37,352 bases of DNA from Steroidobacteraceae bacterium (GCA_019683695.1 JADGHX010000028.1:1-37352); one strand, 5' to 3'. Shown: positions 16,416-27,621, counted from the stretch's first letter. The notes: a model not told the origin generated them from the sequence alone. Program-made: numbers and translations.

Positions 16416-19355
16416 TCACAACGAGACCCGGACAGCCGCGTAAAACGTACGGCCGAGAATGTCATACGTGCTCGGCTCCGTCACACCCGCGGTGCCGTTG
16501 ACGACGGGGGGATCCTTGTCAAAGAGATTGTTGATGCCCGCATTGATCAGAATCTTTTCACTCGGAGTCCAGTCCGCGAACAAGTCGAACACGCTATGGG
16601 ACTTCGTGTCCGGCGTGGTCGAGCTCGGATTGCTCACCTTGGCGAGCGCACGCAGATGGCCGATGTAGCGCCAGCGCACGCCCGCGCTCAGAGCGGCCTT
16701 CGTGTACTCGACGGACGTGACCGCCTTCCAGTTCGGCAGCGACCCGAAACCGCCGTTCGTGGGGCTGCCGACGGTGTTGCTGTAATCCGCGAACGGCGCT
16801 CCAGGCTGATTCTGAACATCGAACGCGAGCAGGTGGTTCACAAGCGAGCTGAACGTGAGATCGCCACTGTCCGCTGAAAGGCCGAATGCATCGAGACCCA
16901 CTCGCCACTGCGTCTGCAGGTCGATGCCGCGCGTCTTGTACGCGCCCAGGTTCTGAGTCTGCTGCAGCACCTGCGTGAGCACGCCCGTCGTCGGATCGCG
17001 CGTGAGCAGGGAGCAGTAGACGTTGTTCACGTCGTAGCCCGGGTTGGACCCATCGAGGTTGTAGCACTTGTTGAGCGACTGCCCGCCCGTGATGACGCCG
17101 ACGACATCCTTGATGGAGATGTCGTAGTAGTCGACCGAGAGCGACAGCCCGCGCAGCAGTTCGTGCTCCGACGGAGCCGTGAGAACGGCGCCGATCGTAT
17201 AGGTATCCGCCGACTCGGGCGTGAGCAATGTGTTGCCCACGTTGGTTGACGGGATTTCGTTCTGCGCGTTGACGAAGTTTCCAATGAGATCCGCCGGTAC
17301 GCCCTGCGCCACGCAGAGCGCCTGGATCTGTGCGGCGTTCGCCCCTGAGCGAGCCCGGCTGTTCGCCGCGCACGGGTCGCCGCCTCCTGCGGTAATCTCG
17401 CCGATTCCCGCGAAGCCGGCGGTCGGCGCCGTGAACAGCTCACCGACGTTCGGGGCGCGAACCGCACGCTGGTAACCCCCACGCAAGCGGAACGACGGCA
17501 ACACAGCCCAGTTCAGGTCCGCCTTGTACGTATCGACACCGCCTGCGAGGTTGTATTGCGAATGCCGATACGCAACGTCGAGATCGAGCGACTCGATCGC
17601 GGGACGGTCCGCGAGCAATGGAACCAGAAGCTCGACATAGCCTTCGTGGACGCGCGTGGAACCGCTGCTGGCTCCCGCGCGATTCACGCCAACGATGGTG
17701 CCCTGGGAAATGTCGCTGTCCGGCGCGTAGTCGAACCGGTCCGCCCTGAAATCAGCACCAACGGCGAAGCGGACCTCGCCCGCCGGCAGGTCCGTGATAC
17801 GGCCCTGCACGTTTGCCTCCACCACGTCCTGCGTCAGCCGTGTCGTCTGCATCGGCGTGCGCACCAGATAGCTTCGGCAAGCGTCTGACAGCGTGGTGAG
17901 GCCAAAAGGATTGTAGCCCCCGCTGCAGAGGCTATCGCCACCATCCGGCGCATTGAGCAACGTCTTTAATGACGCGGCCACCACGGAGCCAGGGTTCCGC
18001 TGGTTGACGTCGACCGTGCCGCGCGTCGCGTACACCTCCCATGTGCCATCGAGCGGCGCAACGGGCCCGGAGAGTCCCGCTGTGATCTGGTAAAGGTTGA
18101 ACCGCCTGTCAAATACACGCGGACCGGCTTCGTAGAAGCGCTTTTCGAGCGTGAACGGCGCATTCGGATCCGGGCGCGACGCAAGCAGGATTGCGAGGTC
18201 CTCCGGAATGAACGGATTCGTCACCGGGATCGTGAGCGAGGTATTCCCCGCCTCGGCAATGGTCGTCGACTTGTAGCTGACGAAGTGCCCTTGCACGAAC
18301 GCGGTCACGGAGTCCGACACATCGTAAAGGCCGCGGGCGAACAGCGTGTATCGATCGAGCGGCGTCTGCACGATGCTCGAGATGTTCGTGTAGGCAATGC
18401 TCGTGCCGTTCGCATCCGGGCGCAGCCCGAGTCCGCCCTGGAAGTTCGCCAGTCCATTGCTGGCGCCGAACAGCGTGCCATCGGGATTGAAGCTGATGAA
18501 GGTCGAGGGCGGCGGTGCCGCGACCCCATAGGCGCCGAATACCTGATCGAGCGCCGCCTGACTGGGAAGATTCGCGCCGGGGTTGTAAACGCCCTGCCAG
18601 GTCCGGAAATCCCCCGCGCCCGCATAGTTCCGATAAAACGGCAGGTCCAGATAGCCGATCGGATCGCGGGTCGTGTATGACAGGGACACCACCGCGTTGC
18701 CACGACTCTCGGAAAAATTGCCGCCGGCTGTGATGGAGTACTCCTGCGATGGGCCGCCGTAGTGCTGCGGGGTGCTGAACTCAGCGTCGATCTGCACGCC
18801 CTCGAAGTGCTTCTTCGTGCGGAAATTCACCACACCCGCCATGGCGTCCGATCCATAGACCGCCGAGGCACCTCCCGTGATGACCTCGACGCTCTCGATA
18901 ATGGCCTTCGGGATCGTGTTGATGTCGACCACGTTCTGCGTGTCGGAGGGTTGCAGCCGTCGGCCGTCCAGCAGAACAAGGTTGCGCGAGGGGCCCAGGC
19001 CACGCAGATTCAGGCTCGCCTGGCCGGTAGCGAAGAAGCCGGTCGTCGTCGGGCCGCTACCCACGGTGAACTGCGGGAACATCGACAGCGCGCTTTCGAG
19101 CGTCGTGGCGCCGGTTGACGCAAGCACGTCGCCGGACACGGTCGCGATCGGGCTGCTCGCAGTGTAGTCACGCTGAACGATGCGAGTGCCCGTCACAGTG
19201 ACCTCTGCAGGCGTCTCTTCATCGGAAGCGGTCTGCGCGCTCACGATGCCGGTACTCGCGAGGAATGCGGCGGCGACTGCACAGGTCATCGCACCCGGCC
19301 GCGCCATCCTCCCGAAGCTCGATGACTGCCTGTGTTCTGTTGTGTCGTCGTACAT
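16416..19355 (-). CDS. TonB-dependent outer-membrane receptor
   Basis: A 979-residue TonB-dependent receptor. A signal sequence is followed by a TonB-box-like segment (AEVTVTGTRIVQRDY). The plug domain includes LNLRGLGPSRNLVLLDGRRL and EVITGGASAVYGSDAMAGVV. The rest is a long beta-barrel with receptor landmarks RGGYQRAVRAPNVGELF and GINNLFDKDPP. The ATG at 19355 is chosen over 19418 because GGAG lies 8 bp upstream. The chain ends in leucine rather than the usual aromatic residue. Large receptors of this type import siderophores, glycans or other bulky nutrients; the ligand is unknown. It is divergent from hutI across 558 bp. Confidence 0.94.
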   Translation of the reverse strand: MYDDTTEHRQSSSFGRMARPGAMTCAVAAAFLASTGIVSAQTASDEETPAEVTVTGTRIVQRDYTASSPIATVSGDVLASTGATTLESALSMFPQFTVGSGPTTTGFFATGQASLNLRGLGPSRNLVLLDGRRLQPSDTQNVVDINTIPKAIIESVEVITGGASAVYGSDAMAGVVNFRTKKHFEGVQIDAEFSTPQHYGGPSQEYSITAGGNFSESRGNAVVSLSYTTRDPIGYLDLPFYRNYAGAGDFRTWQGVYNPGANLPSQAALDQVFGAYGVAAPPPSTFISFNPDGTLFGASNGLANFQGGLGLRPDANGTSIAYTNISSIVQTPLDRYTLFARGLYDVSDSVTAFVQGHFVSYKSTTIAEAGNTSLTIPVTNPFIPEDLAILLASRPDPNAPFTLEKRFYEAGPRVFDRRFNLYQITAGLSGPVAPLDGTWEVYATRGTVDVNQRNPGSVVAASLKTLLNAPDGGDSLCSGGYNPFGLTTLSDACRSYLVRTPMQTTRLTQDVVEANVQGRITDLPAGEVRFAVGADFRADRFDYAPDSDISQGTIVGVNRAGASSGSTRVHEGYVELLVPLLADRPAIESLDLDVAYRHSQYNLAGGVDTYKADLNWAVLPSFRLRGGYQRAVRAPNVGELFTAPTAGFAGIGEITAGGGDPCAANSRARSGANAAQIQALCVAQGVPADLIGNFVNAQNEIPSTNVGNTLLTPESADTYTIGAVLTAPSEHELLRGLSLSVDYYDISIKDVVGVITGGQSLNKCYNLDGSNPGYDVNNVYCSLLTRDPTTGVLTQVLQQTQNLGAYKTRGIDLQTQWRVGLDAFGLSADSGDLTFSSLVNHLLAFDVQNQPGAPFADYSNTVGSPTNGGFGSLPNWKAVTSVEYTKAALSAGVRWRYIGHLRALAKVSNPSSTTPDTKSHSVFDLFADWTPSEKILINAGINNLFDKDPPVVNGTAGVTEPSTYDILGRTFYAAVRVSL

Positions 19356-19872
19356 TCCGGTCTCCACAATTGACTTGCATGGTGCGAGGTTGCGCGAGAA
19401 TCGAGTACGCAAAGTCACGCGCAGCCGGCTGCGCGCCGTCCCTGAATACGGGCACAGCGTCAGTCTTTTCGCGTCCGGTGCGGGCGTGACTCGAACGAGT
19501 CGATTCAGTGCAACCTGCTCTGAGGTTGAAGCGTCTGCAGGCGAACGAAGGGCCGACTCCAGGGTCGGCGTGTCGACCTTTGCAGCGTGCGCGGAATCAT
19601 AGCGTCACTGCCGCATGTCTCGTCATTTCATGTCTTCATGTCAGTAGACATTGCGGTTATATCCGACCGGGCTCCGACCTTGCTGCCCGGATCAAATCGA
19701 ACACGCGTCGCGCGAAACACGGCACTCTCCGAACGCGCTAACCGCAACGCGGCTGCTCGATGGTGCTCAGCGTGAGCGTGTTCGGCACCGATCGGAAATC
19801 GGCCGCGGGAGGAAGGTGCGGCAGCTGAGCCGGCGCCGCCCATGGGCTGAGCGGTTGCATCCGACTCTTATT
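19356..19872. other. Long divergent intergenic region with CATGTC repeats
   Basis: About 520 bp between the receptor start and the hutI operator; no gene is recognised. CATGTC occurs three times (19614, 19629, 19637), followed by GACAT at 19647, so TGTC-AGTA-GACA (19639-19650) is a small palindrome. These could be regulator sites. Runs of GC-rich self-complementary sequence lie nearer the receptor. Confidence 0.4.
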
Positions 19873-19882
19873 TGCCTATACA
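19873..19882. promoter_or_regulatory. Predicted HutC operator before hutI
   Basis: TGCCTATACA lies 31 bp before the hutI ATG. It differs by one base from TGCCTAGACA before hutF and resembles the TGTATAGACA-type half-palindromes bound by HutC in pseudomonads (established family knowledge; match by eye). Confidence 0.6.
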
Positions 19883-19913
19883 TTACCCGCCAGCGGTCCA
19901 CCCCAGGGCCAAC

Positions 19914-21149
19914 ATGGCACAGACGCATCCTCCGCGGCCGACTCGCCTCTGGCGCAACGCGCGTCTCGCTACGCTCGCCAAGACACGCGCTGGTCTCGGC
20001 ATCGTCGAGCAAGGCGCAATCCTCGTCGGTGGTGAGCGCATCCTCTACGCCGGCTCCGAAGCGCAAATGCCCGCGCCCGGCGATGTCGGTGGCGACATCG
20101 AGGTCATCGATTGCGAAGGGCGCTGGATCACACCCGGCCTCATCGACTGCCATACGCATCTCGTCCACGCCGGTGATCGTGCGAAAGAATTCGAGATGCG
20201 GCTGCGCGGCGCCACGTATGAAGAAATCGCGCACGCAGGCGGCGGCATTCTCTCCACGGTGCGCCACACGCGCGCGGCGCAGCCCGAAGAGTTGCTGCGC
20301 CAATCGTTGCGGCGACTGGATGCGCTCATTGCAGAAGGCGTGACCACGCTCGAGATCAAGTCCGGCTACGGCCTGGATCTCGACACCGAGCGCAAGATGC
20401 TGCGCGTGGCGCGCGAGCTCGCCAGGCAACGACCGGTCACCGTTTGCACGACCTTTCTCGGTGCTCATGCGTTACCGCCTGAGGCCGGCGGCGACAAGGA
20501 TGCGTACATCGACGAGGTCACCCGGACCATGCTTCCCGCGCTCGCGCACGAAGGACTCATCGATGCGGTGGACGCCTTTTGCGAGCACGTCGCCTTTTCG
20601 CCCGCGCAAGTCTCTCGGGTGTTTTCAGCTGCCGCCGCTGTCGGCCTGCCCGTAAAGCTGCATGCCGATCAGCTTTCGAACCTGAACGGCGCCGCGCTCG
20701 CCGCGAGCTACGGCGCCCTCTCGGCGGACCATCTGGAGCATGCGGACGAGGCGGGCGTGCGGGCGATGGCTGCTTCGGGCACCGTCGCGGTCCTGCTGCC
20801 CGGCGCCTTCTATTTCCTGCGCGAGAAGACCGTTCCGCCGATCTCTCTGCTGAGACGCCACGCGGTGCCCATCGCCCTCGCAACCGACTGCAACCCCGGC
20901 ACCTCACCGCTCACGTCACTGCTGCTTGCCATGAACATGGCGGCCACTGTTTTTCGCCTGACCGTCGAGGAATGCATTGCGGGCGTCACGCGCGAAGCCG
21001 CGCGCGCACTCGGCATGGCGGACCGATGCGGCACGCTCGAGGCCGGAAAACTGGCAGATCTGGCGATCTGGAACATCGACGACCCGGCCGAGCTCGTCTA
21101 TCGCATCGGCTTCAACCCACTCTTTGCTCGCATCTGGAGAGGCCGATGA
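19914..21149 (+). CDS. hutI: Imidazolonepropionase HutI
   Basis: A 411-residue amidohydrolase that opens imidazolonepropionate to N-formimino-glutamate, the third step of histidine degradation. The metal motif [12 protein letters not shown] is near residue 78. [39 protein letters not shown] and [10 protein letters not shown] are all diagnostic. ATG 19914 was chosen: it is preceded by CAGGG and gives the usual family length, whereas the extension to 19872 is unlike a protein. It is the first gene of hutI-hutH-hutG-hutU and overlaps hutH by ATGA. An operator-like site lies 31 bp upstream. Confidence 0.96.
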   Translation: MAQTHPPRPTRLWRNARLATLAKTRAGLGIVEQGAILVGGERILYAGSEAQMPAPGDVGGDIEVIDCEGRWITPGLIDCHTHLVHAGDRAKEFEMRLRGATYEEIAHAGGGILSTVRHTRAAQPEELLRQSLRRLDALIAEGVTTLEIKSGYGLDLDTERKMLRVARELARQRPVTVCTTFLGAHALPPEAGGDKDAYIDEVTRTMLPALAHEGLIDAVDAFCEHVAFSPAQVSRVFSAAAAVGLPVKLHADQLSNLNGAALAASYGALSADHLEHADEAGVRAMAASGTVAVLLPGAFYFLREKTVPPISLLRRHAVPIALATDCNPGTSPLTSLLLAMNMAATVFRLTVEECIAGVTREAARALGMADRCGTLEAGKLADLAIWNIDDPAELVYRIGFNPLFARIWRGR

Positions 21150-22687
21150 CCGTGATCACCTTGAAGCCGGGTGACGCCACGCTGGCCGACTGGCGCTCCA
21201 TCTATCGGGGCGCTGTCCCGAAGCTCGATGCGAGCTGCCGCCCCGCCGTCGAGCGCAGCGCCGCCGCAGTCGCGCGCATCGTGGCGCAAGGCAAGCCGGT
21301 GTATGGCATCAACACAGGCTTCGGCAAGCTTGCGAGCGTTCGCATCGACGCTGCCGATCTCGCCCGGCTGCAACGGAACATCGTTCTGTCCCACGCCGCC
21401 GGAGTCGGTGAGCCGCTGCCAATCGGCATCACACGTCTGATGATGGCGCTGAAGCTGGCGAGTCTTGCACAAGGCGCCTCGGGCATTCGGCCGGCGACAC
21501 TCGACTTTCTGGAAACGATGCTGGCGCACGAGATCATTCCCGTCGTGCCGTCGCAGGGCTCGGTCGGCGCCTCCGGCGATCTCGCTCCGCTTGCGCACAT
21601 GGCGGCTGCGATGATCGGCGTCGGCGATGTGGAGACGCCGCAGGGTCGCATGCCGGCGCGGCAGGGTCTCGCGCTCGCAGGGCTCGAACCGCTCGTGCTG
21701 GCGCCGAAGGAAGGGCTCGCCCTGCTCAACGGCACACAGTTCTCGACGGCCGTGGCGCTCGCCGCCTTGTTCGAAGCGGAAGTCGTCTTTCAGACCGCGC
21801 TGGTCGTCGGCGCGCTGACAACCGACGCCTATCGAGGCACGGACGCCCCGTTCGACCCCCGCATACACGTGCTGCGCAAGCATCAAGGTCAGATCGAAGC
21901 CGCCGATGCCCTGCGCAATCTGATGGCCGGCAGCGCACTGCGCGCCTCACACCTCGAGAACGACGACCGCGTGCAGGACCCATACTGTTTGCGATGCCAG
22001 CCACAGGTGATGGGTGCCTGCCTCGACCTGCTGCGCACCGCGGCGCGCTTTCTCGGCACCGAAGCCAACGGCGTCTCGGACAATCCGCTCGTGATGGCCG
22101 AGGACGGCGCCGCACTCTCCGGCGGCAACTTCCACGCCGAGCCCGTCGCCTTCGCCGCAGACATGATCGCGATCGCGCTGTGCGAGATCGGCTCGATTGC
22201 CGAGCGGCGCATCGCCATGCTGATCGATCCGGCATTGTCGGCGCTGCCGGCCTTCCTGACGCCCAATCCGGGCCTGAATTCGGGGTTCATGATTCCGCAG
22301 GTGACCGCCGCCGCGCTCGTTTCCGAGAACAAGCAGAAGGCGTTTCCGGCAAGCGTGGACTCCATTCCGACTTCCGCGAACCAGGAAGATCACGTCTCGA
22401 TGTCGGCGCATGGTGCGAGACGATTGCTGCCGATGCTTGAAAACACCGCCGCAGTGGTCGCGATCGAGCTGCTCGCGGCTGCGCAGGCATGCGACTTCCA
22501 TGCGCCGATGCGCTCGAGCGTGCCACTCGAGGCGGTGCGCGCCACGGTGCGTGAGCGGGTGCCAAAACTGGAAGACGATCGATACATGCATCCCGATCTC
22601 GAAGCTGCCATCGCGCTCGTTCGCAGCGGCGCAATCACCGCGGTGGTGGGTATCCGGCTGCCCGAGATCACCGGAGCAGAAGCATGA
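21146..22687 (+). CDS. hutH: Histidine ammonia-lyase HutH
   Basis: A 513-residue histidine ammonia-lyase, which removes ammonia from histidine to give urocanate. The MIO cofactor forms from A142-S143-G144 in [14 protein letters not shown], at the same position as the Pseudomonas enzyme. YGINTGFG (near residue 53), the tyrosine/asparagine motifs around [14 protein letters not shown], and [20 protein letters not shown] are intact. The start is fixed by the ATGA overlap with hutI; a much longer open frame upstream is an overlap artefact. The 3' end overlaps hutG by ATGA as well, so the three genes are translationally coupled. Confidence 0.97.
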   Translation: MTVITLKPGDATLADWRSIYRGAVPKLDASCRPAVERSAAAVARIVAQGKPVYGINTGFGKLASVRIDAADLARLQRNIVLSHAAGVGEPLPIGITRLMMALKLASLAQGASGIRPATLDFLETMLAHEIIPVVPSQGSVGASGDLAPLAHMAAAMIGVGDVETPQGRMPARQGLALAGLEPLVLAPKEGLALLNGTQFSTAVALAALFEAEVVFQTALVVGALTTDAYRGTDAPFDPRIHVLRKHQGQIEAADALRNLMAGSALRASHLENDDRVQDPYCLRCQPQVMGACLDLLRTAARFLGTEANGVSDNPLVMAEDGAALSGGNFHAEPVAFAADMIAIALCEIGSIAERRIAMLIDPALSALPAFLTPNPGLNSGFMIPQVTAAALVSENKQKAFPASVDSIPTSANQEDHVSMSAHGARRLLPMLENTAAVVAIELLAAAQACDFHAPMRSSVPLEAVRATVRERVPKLEDDRYMHPDLEAAIALVRSGAITAVVGIRLPEITGAEA

Positions 22688-23505
22688 CCGCGACGCCTCA
22701 GTGGCTGCGCGTTCATCGAGGCTCGGCGCCGCTGGTGCTCAGCATGCCGCACGCCGGCACGGACCTGCGCGGCCTTGAAGGCCGGCTCATCTCGCCTTGG
22801 CTTGCGCGAAAGGATACGGACTGGCACGTGCCGGAGCTGTACGATTTCGCGGCGGAACTCGACGCAACCATCGTGCGCACGGACATCTCGCGCACGGTCA
22901 TCGACGTCAACCGCGACCCGACCGGCCAGTCGCTCTACCCCGGCCAGAACACGACCGCGCTCTGCCCGACGACAACGTTCGATGGTGAGCCGCTGTATCA
23001 CGTGGGCCGCGAGCCGTCCGAAGCCGAAATTGCGGAGCGCCGCGCACTCTATTTCGACCCGTACCACGACACGTTGCGAGCGGAGGCGGCGCGATTGCTG
23101 AAGCAGCATCCGCGCGTCGTCATTTACGATTGCCACTCGATCCGCTCCGCCGTGCCGCGCCTGTTCGAAGGTCTCCTGCCCCACTTCAACATCGGCACAA
23201 ACGACGGCCGCTCTTGCGCCCCAACGCTGACGCGCGGCGTCAATGCGCTCTGCAAGCAATCGGGATTCAGCGTCGTCGTGAACGGGCGTTTCAAGGGCGG
23301 ATACATCACGCGCAGCCTGGGCGCGCCCGAGGCGCACGTGCACGCGATTCAGATGGAGCTTGCCATGCGCAGCTACCTGCACGAACCGCCGAACGTGGTC
23401 GGCGAGGCAGACTGGCCTCCGCCCTACGATCCACAGCATGCAGCGCAAATGCGCAACGTCCTGCGCGTGGTCCTGGAGCACTGCATCGGATTCGCGCGCA
23501 ACTAG
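22684..23505 (+). CDS. hutG: N-formylglutamate deformylase HutG
   Basis: A 273-residue N-formylglutamate amidohydrolase, hydrolysing formylglutamate to glutamate and formate in the last step of the five-enzyme histidine route. Metal-site landmarks are [10 protein letters not shown] (near residue 20), [36 protein letters not shown] and [13 protein letters not shown]. The gene overlaps hutH by ATGA. A deformylase rather than an arginase-like formiminoglutamase means HutF is required, and hutF is present at 26215. A 123-bp gap separates it from hutU. Confidence 0.94.
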   Translation: MTATPQWLRVHRGSAPLVLSMPHAGTDLRGLEGRLISPWLARKDTDWHVPELYDFAAELDATIVRTDISRTVIDVNRDPTGQSLYPGQNTTALCPTTTFDGEPLYHVGREPSEAEIAERRALYFDPYHDTLRAEAARLLKQHPRVVIYDCHSIRSAVPRLFEGLLPHFNIGTNDGRSCAPTLTRGVNALCKQSGFSVVVNGRFKGGYITRSLGAPEAHVHAIQMELAMRSYLHEPPNVVGEADWPPPYDPQHAAQMRNVLRVVLEHCIGFARN

Positions 23506-23628
23506 TTCGACGGAGAGAGATCGTCTCGTGATGATCTTCGTCCGACCCGTACAGCTTGTGGCAGGCGTGGACACGGCTCGGCCGGCCTGCGCTGTGGCCC
23601 TTCATATGACTCACTGACAGGTACCGCC

Positions 23629-25290
23629 ATGACCCGACTCGATACTTCCCGCGTCGTGCGGGCTCCGCGAGGCACCGTTCTCTCCGCCCGCAGCTGGCAG
23701 ACCGAGGCGCCGCTGCGCATGCTGATGAACAACCTCGACCCCGAAGTGGCGGAGCGACCCGCCGAGCTCGTCGTGTACGGCGGCATCGGCCGCGCGGCTC
23801 GCGATTGGGAGAGCTTTGATCGCATCGTTGCCACGCTGAAGCGCCTCGAAGGCGATCAGACGCTGCTCGTCCAGTCCGGCAAGCCCGTCGGTGTGTTCCG
23901 CACGCACGCCGATGCGCCGCGCGTGCTGATCGCGAACTCGAATCTCGTGCCCCGCTGGGCGACGTGGGAGCACTTCAACGAGCTCGATCGCAAGGGCCTC
24001 ATGATGTTCGGCCAGATGACCGCGGGCTCGTGGATCTACATCGGCTCACAAGGCATCGTCCAGGGCACCTACGAAACCTTCGTCGAGATGGGCCGCCGGC
24101 ACTATGGCGGCAACCTCAACGGCAAGTGGATTCTCACTGCAGGGCTCGGCGGAATGGGCGGCGCGCAGCCGCTCGCGGCGACCATGGCGGGAGCGAGCTG
24201 TCTCGCAATCGAGTGCAGACAGTCGAGCATCGACTTTCGGTTGCGCACGGGGTACGTCGATGTGTGCGCGGCAAACCTCGACGAGGCGCTGGCACGCATC
24301 GAATCCGCAAAATCGAGCGGCAAGCCGATCTCGGTGGCGTTGCTCGGCAATGCCGCCGAAGTGCTGCCCGAGCTCGTGAGGCGCGGTGTGCGGCCGGACG
24401 CGGTGACGGACCAGACCTCTGCCCACGATCCGGTGAATGGCTATCTGCCGCTCGGCTGGACGGTGGAACGCTGGGAATCGGAGAGGAAAACCAACCCCGA
24501 TGCCGTGGCAGAGGCCGCGAAGCGCTCGATGGCCGTGCACGTGCGCGCGATGCTCGAGTTCCACAAGCTTGGCATCCCGACGTTCGACTACGGCAACAAC
24601 ATCCGTCAGGTCGCGTTCGATCAGGGTGTGAAGGACGCATTCGATTTCCCGGGCTTCGTCCCGGCGTACATCCGGCCCCTGTTCTGCCGCGGCGTCGGGC
24701 CCTTCCGCTGGGCCGCACTGTCCGGCGATCCGGAGGACATCCGCAAGACCGACGAGAAGGTCAAGGAGCTGATGCCCGACGACAAGCATCTGCACAACTG
24801 GCTCGACATGGCGGGCCGGCGCATCAGGTTCCAGGGGCTACCGGCGCGCATCTGCTGGGTGGGGCTGGGCGACCGGCATCGGCTCGGTCTCGCCTTCAAC
24901 GAGATGGTCGCCTCCGGCGAGCTCAAGGCACCCGTGGTCATCGGTCGCGATCATCTCGACTCGGGCTCGGTCGCCTCGCCGAATCGCGAAACCGAGGCGA
25001 TGCGCGATGGCTCCGACGCCGTGTCGGACTGGCCGTTGCTGAATGCGCTTCTGAATACCGCATCCGGCGCGACGTGGGTGTCGCTGCACCATGGCGGCGG
25101 CGTCGGCATGGGTTTCTCGCAGCATGCCGGCATGGTCATCGTGTGCGACGGCACGCGTGAGGCGAGCAACCGCATCGCCCGCGTGCTGTGGAACGACCCG
25201 GCGAGCGGTGTCATGCGCCACGCCGACGCGGGCTATGAGCTTGCGATCGAGCATGCGCGCAAGATGCAGCTCGACCTGCCGAGTCTCTGA
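23629..25290 (+). CDS. hutU: Urocanate hydratase HutU
   Basis: A 553-residue urocanase, which hydrates urocanate to imidazolonepropionate using tightly bound NAD. The signature [10 protein letters not shown] contains C409, corresponding to the active-site Cys410 of the Pseudomonas enzyme. The NAD loop [17 protein letters not shown] and [20 protein letters not shown] are intact. It is the last gene of the plus-strand hut run, 123 bp after hutG. A GC-rich hairpin follows 13 bp after the stop, and hutC converges on it from the other side. Confidence 0.97.
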   Translation: MTRLDTSRVVRAPRGTVLSARSWQTEAPLRMLMNNLDPEVAERPAELVVYGGIGRAARDWESFDRIVATLKRLEGDQTLLVQSGKPVGVFRTHADAPRVLIANSNLVPRWATWEHFNELDRKGLMMFGQMTAGSWIYIGSQGIVQGTYETFVEMGRRHYGGNLNGKWILTAGLGGMGGAQPLAATMAGASCLAIECRQSSIDFRLRTGYVDVCAANLDEALARIESAKSSGKPISVALLGNAAEVLPELVRRGVRPDAVTDQTSAHDPVNGYLPLGWTVERWESERKTNPDAVAEAAKRSMAVHVRAMLEFHKLGIPTFDYGNNIRQVAFDQGVKDAFDFPGFVPAYIRPLFCRGVGPFRWAALSGDPEDIRKTDEKVKELMPDDKHLHNWLDMAGRRIRFQGLPARICWVGLGDRHRLGLAFNEMVASGELKAPVVIGRDHLDSGSVASPNRETEAMRDGSDAVSDWPLLNALLNTASGATWVSLHHGGGVGMGFSQHAGMVIVCDGTREASNRIARVLWNDPASGVMRHADAGYELAIEHARKMQLDLPSL

Positions 25291-25302
25291 AGCGAGACGA
25301 CC

Positions 25303-25334
25303 GCGCCGTGCCACGGGGCGGAGCAGCACGGCGC
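25303..25334. terminator. Hairpin between hutU and hutC
   Basis: GCGCCGTGC (25303-25311) pairs perfectly with GCACGGCGC (25326-25334), 13 bp past the hutU stop in the convergent gap with hutC. There is no U-run, so terminator activity is inferred from place and stability. Confidence 0.5.
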
Positions 25335-25429
25335 AATGATCAGAGCACCTGCGCCGGATGACTTTCGATCCGCGGCCGATCAGGATGTCGGCGCTGCTAA
25401 CCGAGGCGCGTGGCCAGCTCGCCGCGGAA

Positions 25430-26167
25430 TCAGGTTGACACGGCATTTCCGGGCTGGCGCGCGGCGCTCGGCGGCGAGAAGCTCGCCACCAGCTCGTGCA
25501 ACTCGCCCGGGTATGCAAGCCGAACGAAGGTGATGAGCGTGGACTCCGCCGATCGTGTCGTTCGCTCGATGGTGAGCACCGCGCTCTTCGGCCGCACCTT
25601 CAGCGCCGCCGCCGTTTCGGGGCCCGCCTCAGCGGCACGGATGCGATGCTCGGCGAGTGCCCAGGGCACCGAGCGCAACAGCCACGTGCCCGGCGGCATC
25701 TCGGCGAAGGTCTCCTTCGCCACCTGCGGGACGGCTTCGAGATTGATCAGCCGCTGCTCGAGACAGAACGGTTTCGGCCCGGCCCAGTGCAGGCATTCGA
25801 CCTCGAGCACCGGAACCGATTTTCCGAACCCGAGCAGCGCATTGTCTTCGCGTGTGCTGCGCCGGCGGACCCTGCGCCGGATCTCGAAGCTGTAGGGCTG
25901 GCCGAGCGCCGCCACTTCCGTCTTGATATCGGGAATGGTGAGCACGGCCGACTGGGAATGCGGCCGGCTCACGAAGCTTCCGAGTTTGCGACGGCGTTCG
26001 ATCATCCGCGCGTTCGCGAGCTGCGTGAGCACCTTGCTCACGGTCATGCGCGAGCACTTGTATTGCTTCATGAGCTCGTGCTCGACGGGGATTTTTCGTC
26101 CGGGGGGCCATTCCCCCGAGAGAATCCGATTCTGGATGTCCGTCAGGATGCGCTGGTGCAGCGACAT
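25430..26167 (-). CDS. hutC: Histidine utilization repressor HutC (GntR family)
   Basis: A 245-residue GntR/HutC repressor. The winged helix is at residues 1-70 (SLHQRILTDIQNRILSGEWP, then ELMKQYKCSRMTVSKVLTQL). A UTRA ligand domain follows, expected to bind urocanate as inducer. ATG 26167 was chosen because AAGGA precedes it and MSLHQRIL is a normal family start. An alternative TTG at 26218 overlaps the hutF stop (TTGA) and would add 17 residues. It is downstream of hutF on the same strand, so the repressor is probably co-transcribed with a gene it controls. Confidence 0.93.
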   Translation of the reverse strand: MSLHQRILTDIQNRILSGEWPPGRKIPVEHELMKQYKCSRMTVSKVLTQLANARMIERRRKLGSFVSRPHSQSAVLTIPDIKTEVAALGQPYSFEIRRRVRRRSTREDNALLGFGKSVPVLEVECLHWAGPKPFCLEQRLINLEAVPQVAKETFAEMPPGTWLLRSVPWALAEHRIRAAEAGPETAAALKVRPKSAVLTIERTTRSAESTLITFVRLAYPGELHELVASFSPPSAARQPGNAVST

Positions 26168-26214
26168 CGATTCCTTGCCCCCGGTGGGCCCGGCCGTTCG
26201 GGCCGCTGGTGTAC

Positions 26215-27570
26215 TCAACTGTGCAATTCCTTCATGGCTCGGATGAACTCACGGGCGACGCGCTCGCGCGCGATGTGCCGGCCCTGCGACACGACTTTCG
26301 CGCCGGCGACCCAGACGCAATCGACGACATCGCCCGCGCTTGCGAAGATCCACGCATCAAGGAGCGCATCCGCCGCGTGACAGGCAAGCGCAGGATGGTG
26401 CTCGTTCAGGCTGACGAAGTCTGCGGGCTCGCCTTCGGCGATTGCGCCGCCACCTGCACCGAGCGCCCGAGCGCCTCCCGCAAGCGCGATTTCCATGATA
26501 GCGCGGCCCGTCGAGTGTGGTTCCTTCCTCACGACATTGCGCATGCGTGCGGTGAGACGTTGCGAGTACTCGAGCAGGGAAAGCTCCGCGACCAGGCTGA
26601 TGTGGACGTTGGAGTCCGTTCCGATTCCGAAACATCCCTGCCGTTCGAGCAGGCTCGCGATGGGAAACACGCCATCGCCCAGGTTGGCTTCGGTGACCGG
26701 ACAGAGCCCGACGACGGCACCGGATCGGGCGACACGCTGCGCTTCCTGAGGCGTTACATGCGTCGCGTGGACAAGGCACCAGCTCGTACCCACTGGTGCG
26801 TGATCGAGCAGCCACTCGACGGGCCGTCGCCCGGACCAGGCGAGGCATTCCTCCACTTCGCGCACCTGCTCAGCCACGTGGATATGCACGGGTGCCGTGC
26901 CCGCAAGGGCTGCGACGGATGACAGCTCTTGCGGTGTGACCGCACGCAAACTGTGTGGGGCCACGCCGACGACCGCCGTCGGCAACCGCGCAGCGAGACT
27001 TTGGCAGCGCTGAAGCAGAGCCTCGTAGCTTTCCAACGTGCTCAGAAAACGGCGCTGAGTCGTCTTCGGAGGTGCTCCACCGAACGTCGAATGCGCATAG
27101 AACACCGGCAGCAGTGTAAGCCCGATGCCGCTCGTCTCCGCGGCCGCAAAGAGCCGCGCCGACATCTCACCGGGATCTGAATAGGGTGCGCCGGTGGGAT
27201 CGTGGTGCAGGTAATGGAACTCACCCACACGGGCAAAGCCGCACTCGAGCATCTCGACATAGGCTTGCGCCGCCACCGCCTCGAACTGATCCGGATTCAT
27301 GCGATGCGCGAGGCGATACATCGCGTCGCGCCAGCTCCAGAAGTTGTCGGCGGAATCGCCGCTCACCTCGGCGAAGCCGGCCATGGCCCGCTGAAAGGCA
27401 TGGCTGTGCAGGTTGCCGAGCGCAGGAACGACAATGGCGTGGCGTTCGTCCCCCGCTTGCGGTGGCGCGCCGACCTGCACACTCGCGATGCGGCCGGACT
27501 GCACGCGCAGCCTCACCGCATCGCGCCAGCCTTCGCGCGTCAGCATCTGACTGGCATGGATGTACGTCAC
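26215..27570 (-). CDS. hutF: Formimidoylglutamate deiminase HutF
   Basis: A 451-residue amidohydrolase that deaminates N-formimino-glutamate to N-formyl-glutamate and ammonia, feeding HutG. The metal motif GNLHSHAFQRAMAG is near residue 52, and GVAPHSLRAV, IHVAEQVREVEECL, LVHATHVTPQE and FGIGTDSNVHIS complete the active site. The start is GTG, with a weak ribosome site. It heads a two-gene minus-strand unit with hutC. The operator-like TGCCTAGACA lies about 52 bp upstream, and its presence shows that this organism uses the five-step pathway. Confidence 0.95.
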   Translation of the reverse strand: MTYIHASQMLTREGWRDAVRLRVQSGRIASVQVGAPPQAGDERHAIVVPALGNLHSHAFQRAMAGFAEVSGDSADNFWSWRDAMYRLAHRMNPDQFEAVAAQAYVEMLECGFARVGEFHYLHHDPTGAPYSDPGEMSARLFAAAETSGIGLTLLPVFYAHSTFGGAPPKTTQRRFLSTLESYEALLQRCQSLAARLPTAVVGVAPHSLRAVTPQELSSVAALAGTAPVHIHVAEQVREVEECLAWSGRRPVEWLLDHAPVGTSWCLVHATHVTPQEAQRVARSGAVVGLCPVTEANLGDGVFPIASLLERQGCFGIGTDSNVHISLVAELSLLEYSQRLTARMRNVVRKEPHSTGRAIMEIALAGGARALGAGGGAIAEGEPADFVSLNEHHPALACHAADALLDAWIFASAGDVVDCVWVAGAKVVSQGRHIARERVAREFIRAMKELHS

Positions 27571-27621
27571 GGTCGTCGTTTCCGCGGCGGGAAGGGCTGG
27601 CGTGCAGCCTCTCCGGATATA

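Noticed and set aside
20579-22687. A 702-codon open frame covering hutH and part of hutI
   Set aside because: Its first 189 codons are an out-of-frame reading of hutI; hutH begins at the ATGA overlap at 21146.
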